A stretch of 38,155 nt of DNA from positions 1 through 38,155 of the forward strand of contig CAJTDD010000038.1 of assembly GCA_910574885.1 (NCBI GenBank), read 5' to 3'. Positions 33,494 through 38,155 of this stretch are shown here, in pieces. A model generated the notes under the pieces. It worked only from the letters and a program-made list of their open reading frames with translations, was not told where the DNA came from and ran no database searches. How positions within the stretch are numbered: position 1 is the first letter of the stretch; every line of letters starts with the position of its first letter. The position numbers and the translations under genes were made by a program. Origin of the DNA: Lachnospiraceae bacterium. Lineage in GTDB: Bacteria > Bacillota > Clostridia > Lachnospirales > Lachnospiraceae.

Positions 33494-35422
33494 ATGAAAT
33501 TTCAATATGGAATTTTTGATACTGATTTATATCGAAAAGAGTATCCAGATAAGATTGATAGTTGGCTGATTGAACTGAAACCAGAACAATTACATAATCT
33601 TGAAATTGTAGATAATTATGCTAATCATTATGACTATGGACTTTATTCACATGATGACAGAAATGCAATTTCACATGCGCTTTTTATGCTTGTTCAATTA
33701 AAGAAGCAAGATGTTTCGATTGAGCAGAAAAAATTATGGTTGTCTTTATTGCGCAGTGATATAGAGAATTATTTTCTATGTGCTAAATGTGGTAATGGTG
33801 AAAATATAATTTTTATGAAAACATTGTTTAGAAATCTTATCGGTTATAATCAAGATAGATGGCTGATTCATATAGTTCAAGAGTATTATAACGATGTTTA
33901 TTATGTGGAAGATGAACCCCTTGAGGAAATTGTAAACAGGTCATTCAAATTTGACTTTGATGATTTATATATGCAGGCAGGAGATAAAGCACTATATGAA
34001 TCAGAAGATATAGATCTTGCTATGTGTTATTATCGCTTGGCGGATCTTGACTGGTATGGCCTTTATACAGAAGAATTGATAACAGAAATTGATTTAGATG
34101 AATCAGTTCGAAATAAAAAGATGGAATTGCATGAAGAAATTGCTCTTTATAAGCAAATTGTAGAAGGAACTGCAAATGAATTAGATTTATCTAAAATAGA
34201 AGTTACCGGTATTGTTAGTCTGTATTTGAAAATTCTGCTCATGGAAGAAAAAGGTGCTGCGAGTGAGGATGTAGTGCGTAGATCAAATGGATTTTGGCTG
34301 GAATTTTCGGAAATTGTAAAATCATGTAAGAAAAAGAATGCACTTCGTCAACTATATCTTATGGCTCATGTAGTGCGGAAAAAAACAATTTTGGCAGCGA
34401 CAGCTTGCCTATACGGGGATGGAGATAAACAGGGAAAGGCATGTTATAATGAAAAAGTTCTAAATGTTTTGAAAAAAATGAAGGAGGGGAAGCTTAGTAA
34501 ACTGGCGCTATATATTTCTCAACATCCTACAGAAATTGGATTAGTACATAACGCATTGTTATTATGCAAGGCTGCAGAGGTTATAGAACAAATTCTTTGG
34601 GAACTTCGAATAAAAGAGATACAACAAGATTTGGCATATTACACTTCTATGGATACTTTTTTTAAAATGCTTCCAGCAGGAGTAAAAGATACGGAGTTCT
34701 GTGGACGGCTATCAATTATGAACATTTCTTATATGAATGATCCTAATGAAGGGAAAATTTTGCGAAATTGTGTATGTGATGGTTGGTCACAGGGTGAAAA
34801 TAGTAAAAGCAGAAAAAGTGTACGAATACCCTATGTATTTATGAAGTGTTTTACATCACAAGTAGATTATTTGCCTATGTGGGAAATGTATGGAGAGCAT
34901 GCAAAAGGATGCTGCTTGGTTTTGGATCGGGAACAGCCAGCTGCACAAATTCAAATTCCATTGTATAAAGTTTGCTATGTGAAACGTACAGGACATGAGT
35001 TCTATATAAAACAGCAGGATAACCGAAATATTATAAATACAAAAATGATTCAGCGTAATTTAAGAATACTCGCTAAGATTTTTAAAGAAATGCAGGAAGA
35101 TGATTGGCGCAAGATGTTTTGTGATGTTTTAGGGATACTGGTTTATCTGTTTAAAGACAATAGTTATTATTATGAACAGGAATGTCGAATTTTATATGAG
35201 TTTTCTGATTGTCAGAATATAATACGACACACAAATGGCGAATATCCATTATTATTTGTGCAAACAGATTTTCCGGTACAATTAAAGGAAATTATTCTGG
35301 GTCCTAAATTTGAAAATTTATCCAGAAAAATTCCGTATATACAGGAACAAGTAGAAGAGATGTGTCGCCGTACAGGAGTAAGAATGCCAGAAATTACGAT
35401 ATCTGATATAGATTATAGATAA
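33494..35422 (+). CDS. DUF2971-domain protein
   Basis: 642 residues from the ATG at 33494, preceded by GGAGG (33484-33488); the frame could extend to GTG 33374 but that has no ribosome site and touches the S8 stop. The C-terminal part (about 400 to the end) is DUF2971-like: MNISYMNDPNEGK, FMKCFTSQVDYLPMWEMYGEHAKGCCLVLD, and a late YYYEQECRILYEF. The N-terminal 400 residues are helical with no recognised domain. A TATAAT lies about 50 bases before the ATG. The base composition is more A/T-rich than the elements around it. DUF2971 proteins are often found in variable or defence regions; function unknown. Confidence 0.72.
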   Translation: MKFQYGIFDTDLYRKEYPDKIDSWLIELKPEQLHNLEIVDNYANHYDYGLYSHDDRNAISHALFMLVQLKKQDVSIEQKKLWLSLLRSDIENYFLCAKCGNGENIIFMKTLFRNLIGYNQDRWLIHIVQEYYNDVYYVEDEPLEEIVNRSFKFDFDDLYMQAGDKALYESEDIDLAMCYYRLADLDWYGLYTEELITEIDLDESVRNKKMELHEEIALYKQIVEGTANELDLSKIEVTGIVSLYLKILLMEEKGAASEDVVRRSNGFWLEFSEIVKSCKKKNALRQLYLMAHVVRKKTILAATACLYGDGDKQGKACYNEKVLNVLKKMKEGKLSKLALYISQHPTEIGLVHNALLLCKAAEVIEQILWELRIKEIQQDLAYYTSMDTFFKMLPAGVKDTEFCGRLSIMNISYMNDPNEGKILRNCVCDGWSQGENSKSRKSVRIPYVFMKCFTSQVDYLPMWEMYGEHAKGCCLVLDREQPAAQIQIPLYKVCYVKRTGHEFYIKQQDNRNIINTKMIQRNLRILAKIFKEMQEDDWRKMFCDVLGILVYLFKDNSYYYEQECRILYEFSDCQNIIRHTNGEYPLLFVQTDFPVQLKEIILGPKFENLSRKIPYIQEQVEEMCRRTGVRMPEITISDIDYR

Positions 35423-35469
35423 ATTTTATATGTCGCAAAAGAGCAATATGTGATAAAGGGGATGATCAA

Positions 35470-35724
35470 ATGACAGAAGCTGAAATATTGGAATTAATTA
35501 GAAGTGGAGAAAGCACTACTGTAGAATTCAAAAAATCTACAAATGAAATTACAAAAGATGTTTATGATACAGTTTGTTCATTTTCTAATCGGGATGGCGG
35601 ACATATTTTTCTTGGGATAAAGGATAATGGGTCAATTACAGGGATTGCACCGGAAGCTTTGGATCAAATGAAAAAAGATTTTGTTACCGCGGTCAATAAT
35701 TCAATCGAAAAATCAAGTAAATGA
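35470..35724 (+). pseudogene. Truncated AlbA_2 (Schlafen-type) DNA-binding domain protein
   Basis: 84 residues covering the start of an AlbA_2 domain: GESTTVEFKKSTNEITKDV, then FSNRDGGHIFLGIKDNG and the typical DQMKKDFVTAVNN. Full-length relatives have about 400-500 residues with an ATP-binding part. Homology stops just after VNN, and an early TGA follows. The second element's left end begins at that point, so the insertion cut the gene. Ribosome site AAAGGGG before the ATG. Confidence 0.7.
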
Positions 35725-35908
35725 GCAACTATCCCCGCAAAACAAAGCATTTCCCCGCATTTCTTGAGGATTGCAACCCCTATTTACTACTTATTTACTA
35801 CTGGGGAATGAGCCTTGATACGGTAAAATACCAAGAAATGCAAAGTTACAGTTTTGACCGAACTTCCCTTTAACGGTATAATGAAGCCAAGAAAGGACGG
35901 TGGACGGC
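35697..35908. mobile_element. Left end of a second integrative element with direct repeats
   Basis: The sequence after the AlbA_2 break holds two exact tandem copies of TATTTACTACT (35781-35791 and 35792-35802) and two copies of CCCCGCA (35733-35739, 35753-35759) 20 bases apart. Repeats of this kind near an end can be arm-type sites of a tyrosine integrase, as in Tn916-like elements. The rest of the element runs past the window. Confidence 0.55.
35854..35882 (+). promoter_or_regulatory. Promoter of the second element's first operon
   Basis: TTGACC (35854-35859), 17 bases, TATAAT (35877-35882), 27 bases before the ATG at 35909. Confidence 0.75.
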
Positions 35909-36088
35909 ATGAGGGAAAAGACAACTCATCTATATGTAGACAGCAGGGAGAAATCATTACTTTTACATAGCCTTGTGGAGCTGAAAAACCAGCTCATACA
36001 GCAGGGCAGATACGGGGACTGCGTTGACGAGCTTATCTTCAAGGTAGCCAATGCCCCGATAAAGAAAGTGAAAATCGAATATGTCTAA
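35909..36088 (+). CDS. Small conserved element protein before parA
   Basis: 59 residues from the ATG at 35909; GTG at 35900 is the alternative. The sequence is charged (TTHLYVDSREKSLLLHSLVE, then RYGDCVDELIFKVANAPIKK). I recall similar small proteins at the start of Clostridial conjugative elements, with no known function. A strong terminator follows at 36105. Confidence 0.65.
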   Translation: MREKTTHLYVDSREKSLLLHSLVELKNQLIQQGRYGDCVDELIFKVANAPIKKVKIEYV

Positions 36089-36104
36089 GGCACATCACCA
36101 TGAA

Positions 36105-36145
36105 GCCGCTTATTCTTATGGATTTTAAGAGTAAGCGGTTTTTTT
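36105..36145 (+). terminator. Terminator between the small gene and parA
   Basis: CCGCTTA (36106-36112) pairs with TAAGCGG (36132-36138), with further inner CTT/AAG pairing, followed by seven T. A second 7-bp hairpin, TAGCCGC (36174-36180) and GCGGCTA (36190-36196), lies between it and the parA start and may tune parA expression. Confidence 0.75.
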
Positions 36146-36223
36146 GCGTCCTGCGTCTTCTGGTACAGTTACATAGCCGCCTCGACAAAGCGGCTAAATC
36201 TATGCGAAAGGAGGACGCACCCT

Positions 36224-37819
36224 ATGTCAAATTGCAAAGTAATCGCTTTAACCAACCAGAAAGGCGGTGTGGGCAAGACCACCACGGCGGTCAATCTGGG
36301 CGTAAGTCTGGCACAGCAGGGCAAGAAAGTCCTGCTCATTGATGCTGATGCACAGGCAAATCTAACGATGTCCCTCGGCTATAACAGACCAGACGATTTA
36401 CCCGTCACGCTCTCCACCATCATGCAGGACATCATTGAGGGCAATCCCATAGATGTTCAGAAAAGTATCCTGCACCACGGCGAGGGTGTTGACCTGTTAC
36501 CGTCCAATATTGAGCTGTCGGGCTTGGAAGTAAGGCTGATTAACGCCATAAGCTGTGAAAGTGTGCTGAAAACCTGCGTGAACGAGGTCAAAAAGAACTA
36601 TGACTATTGTTTAATAGACTGTATGCCGAGCCTTGGTATGCTCACCATCAACGCACTGGCGGCGGCTGACAGCGTGGTTATCCCTACGCAGCCCCACTAT
36701 CTTTCTGCCAAAGGCTTAGAGCTGTTGCTTCGCTCCGTGTCGAAAGTCAGACGGCAAATCAATCCCCCTCTGCGGATTGACGGCATCCTAATGACGATGG
36801 TAATGCCCCGCACGAACATCTCCAAGGAAATCACCGCCACGGTGAGAAGTGCCTACGGACAGAAAATCAAGGTGTTTGATACCCAGATACCTCATTCCAT
36901 CCGTGCCGTGGAAGCCACCGCAGAGGGAAAAAGCATTTTTGCCTATGACAAAGGCGGCAAGGTAGCCGCAGCTTATGAGCAGTTCGGAAAGGAGGTGGAG
37001 ATTGACGAGTTCCCAGACCACCCGTTCAAGGTCTTAATGGACGAGGACATGGAGCAGCTTGTTGACAGCATCAAGCGAAGCGGCGTGATGACGCCTGCCA
37101 CCGTCCGCATGAAAGAGGACGGGCGTTATGAGCTTATCAGCGGTCACAGACGGAAAAAGGCTCGCGAGCTTGCAGGGCTTGAAACGCTCAAATGCGAGGT
37201 TAAGGAGCTGACCCGTGACGAGGCGATTATCGTCATGGTGGAGAGCAATCTCCAGAGAACCACCATCCTGCCGAGCGAGAAAGCCTTTGCGTACAAGATG
37301 CGGCTTGAAGCCATGAACAGGCAGGGGCAAAGAAGCGATTTAACTTCCTGCCAAGTTGGCAGTAAGTTGTCGAGTGCTTCAGAAGTAGCTAAAAAAAGCG
37401 GGGATAGCGAAAGGCAGGTTTTCCGTTTTGTTCGTTTGACCGAGCTTGTACCAGAGATTTTAATGATGGTAGACGAACGGCGGATTGCCCTTAATCCTGC
37501 GGTGGAATTATCCTATCTCACCGAGGGACAGCAGTACACCCTGCTTGAAGCGATGGAGTACAACGATGCCACACCCTCACTTGCACAGGCTATCAAGATG
37601 AAAAAGTTCATGCAGGAGGGCAAGCTCACCAATGAGGTCATCCAGAGCATCATGCAGGAGGAAAAGCCCAACCAGAAAGAAAAGCCCGCTTTCAAGGACG
37701 AGAGGATAACCAAGCTCATCCCCAAGTCCATCCCCAGAGGGCAGGAAACGGACTTCGTTGTCAAGGCGTTGGAGTTCTACAACCGCCACTTGCAGCGGAG
37801 CAAAGACAGGGAAAGGTAG
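36224..37819 (+). CDS. In-frame ParA-ParB fusion partition protein
   Basis: A 531-residue single chain. Residues 1 to about 255 are a ParA ATPase: deviant Walker A KGGVGKTT at 13-20, DADAQANLT, and the CLIDCMPSLG motif. From residue 259 the sequence is ParB: EIDEFPDHPF, then ISGHRRKKARELAG, the ESNLQRTTILPSEKAFAYKMR central motif and an HTH region. The two are normally separate genes, with ParB starting about 30 residues before EID. The junction at FGKEV/EIDEF (around 36983-37005) is seamless, consistent with an old deletion that joined them. It would maintain the excised circle. AAAGGAGG precedes the ATG. Confidence 0.85.
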   Translation: MSNCKVIALTNQKGGVGKTTTAVNLGVSLAQQGKKVLLIDADAQANLTMSLGYNRPDDLPVTLSTIMQDIIEGNPIDVQKSILHHGEGVDLLPSNIELSGLEVRLINAISCESVLKTCVNEVKKNYDYCLIDCMPSLGMLTINALAAADSVVIPTQPHYLSAKGLELLLRSVSKVRRQINPPLRIDGILMTMVMPRTNISKEITATVRSAYGQKIKVFDTQIPHSIRAVEATAEGKSIFAYDKGGKVAAAYEQFGKEVEIDEFPDHPFKVLMDEDMEQLVDSIKRSGVMTPATVRMKEDGRYELISGHRRKKARELAGLETLKCEVKELTRDEAIIVMVESNLQRTTILPSEKAFAYKMRLEAMNRQGQRSDLTSCQVGSKLSSASEVAKKSGDSERQVFRFVRLTELVPEILMMVDERRIALNPAVELSYLTEGQQYTLLEAMEYNDATPSLAQAIKMKKFMQEGKLTNEVIQSIMQEEKPNQKEKPAFKDERITKLIPKSIPRGQETDFVVKALEFYNRHLQRSKDRER

Positions 37820-37948
37820 GATAATCCGCACACCGAGGGCGAAGTCTGCCCTTTTGCGGCATGGGTGGATAGCCACATTTCCGCTTCCCCCTCTCCACAC
37901 CTCTCCCCCTTGATACTGCCAAGACTATCCGAGAAAAGAGATTTATGT

Positions 37949-37975
37949 AAGCTGTCCAGTCGGGCAGCTTTTTTT
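37949..37975 (+). terminator. Terminator after the ParA-ParB gene
   Basis: AAGCTGTCC (37949-37957) pairs with GGGCAGCTT (37962-37970) with one G-T wobble and loop AGTC, followed by TTTTT. The stretch 37820-37948 before it holds no recognised gene. Confidence 0.85.
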
Positions 37976-37999
37976 CGCTTTATAGGAAATTCCTACCTA

Positions 38000-38042
38000 T
38001 TGACACACAAAGAAAAACATATGTTTACCGAACATATGTTAG
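38000..38042 (+). promoter_or_regulatory. Tandem LexA-like boxes downstream of a -35 element
   Basis: TTGACA at 38000-38005 is followed by two copies of the palindrome AACATATGTT (38016-38025 and 38031-38040), 15 bases apart. The second reads CGAACATATGTTAG, close to the Gram-positive LexA consensus CGAACRNRYGTTYG. The -10 box is not clear. SOS-regulated genes occur in many such elements; the controlled gene is beyond what can be read here. Confidence 0.5.
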
Positions 38043-38084
38043 ATAGATATGTGTTTCAGGTATTCAAAACAGACGGTCAAGGAT

Positions 38085-38155
38085 TTAGAAAATATAAAAA
38101 CCTTCCTCTCCAAAATCGTCGTCAAATGGGTCATCTTCATTTAAGAAATAATCCA
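38085..38155 (-). CDS. Possible C-terminal end of a minus-strand gene (partial)
   Basis: The last 22 codons of a frame that enters from the right edge and stops at TAA (38087-38085). The translated end is strongly acidic (DYFLNEDDPFDDDFGEEG), which looks like a protein tail, but it is too short to name. A 32-codon plus-strand frame overlaps the same bases, so strand is not certain. Confidence 0.3.
   Translation of the reverse strand, partial: DYFLNEDDPFDDDFGEEGFYIF

Noticed and set aside
37994..38010. Third ACCTATT motif as a CymR operator in the second element
   Set aside because: The second half-site AGTA is missing at the right spacing and no sulfur gene is near.
38051..38149. 32-codon plus-strand frame after the LexA-like boxes
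   Set aside because: Short, no ribosome site seen, and overlaps a more protein-like minus-strand tail.

Overview
The window looks like chromosomal DNA of a gut Firmicute, most likely a Lachnospiraceae-type Clostridium relative. The support is strong AGGAGG-type ribosome sites, TTGACA/TATAAT promoters, lipoprotein signal peptides, and conjugative-element genes (YodL-domain proteins, TTRAP-like protein, MobA/MobC, large serine recombinases, ParA/ParB) typical of that group. No rRNA, tRNA or CRISPR array was seen.

Layout. (1) 1-9100: the accessory and mobilisation end of an integrative conjugative or mobilisable element. It has two large YodL-domain proteins around a small TTRAP-like protein, an Rpn-type nuclease, two small conserved proteins (one broken by an amber codon), a relaxase and MobC on the minus strand, and a hairpin-rich putative oriT. 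(2) 9116-25873: a compact sulfur-amino-acid island. It holds an Fe-S-type Rrf2 regulator; a divergent cysteine-rich leader peptide and terminator; cysK; a CymR-like Rrf2 regulator; a cysteine ABC transporter (two permeases, ATPase, CjaA-like binding protein); azlCD; a chimeric remnant of a glutamate-cysteine ligase and a class II amidotransferase; larE; a LysR regulator; pdxST; metY; an SGNH hydrolase; yezD; and metN-metI-tcyP-metQ. (3) 25949-33235: regulation and recombination end of the element, with an XRE regulator, a broken sigma factor, a conjugative-transposon HTH protein, a DUF6870-like protein and three overlapping large serine recombinases. (4) 33243-35724: flanking chromosome, with the cut-off C-terminus of an S8 (subtilisin-like) peptidase, a DUF2971 protein and a truncated AlbA_2 protein. 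(5) about 35700-38155: left end of a second integrative element, with 11-bp tandem repeats, a small conserved protein, an in-frame ParA-ParB fusion and tandem LexA-like boxes.

How it fits together. The order mobilisation, then cargo, then recombinases, then a split host gene suggests that the 17-kb sulfur island is cargo of one element. The cargo would import cysteine, cystine and methionine, assimilate sulfide through CysK and MetY, make PLP for these enzymes, and sense cysteine at two levels: Rrf2/CymR operators at the promoters, and ribosome-mediated attenuation at a leader peptide with nine cysteines in 32 residues. The attenuator and the mobile status of the island are the two points most worth checking.
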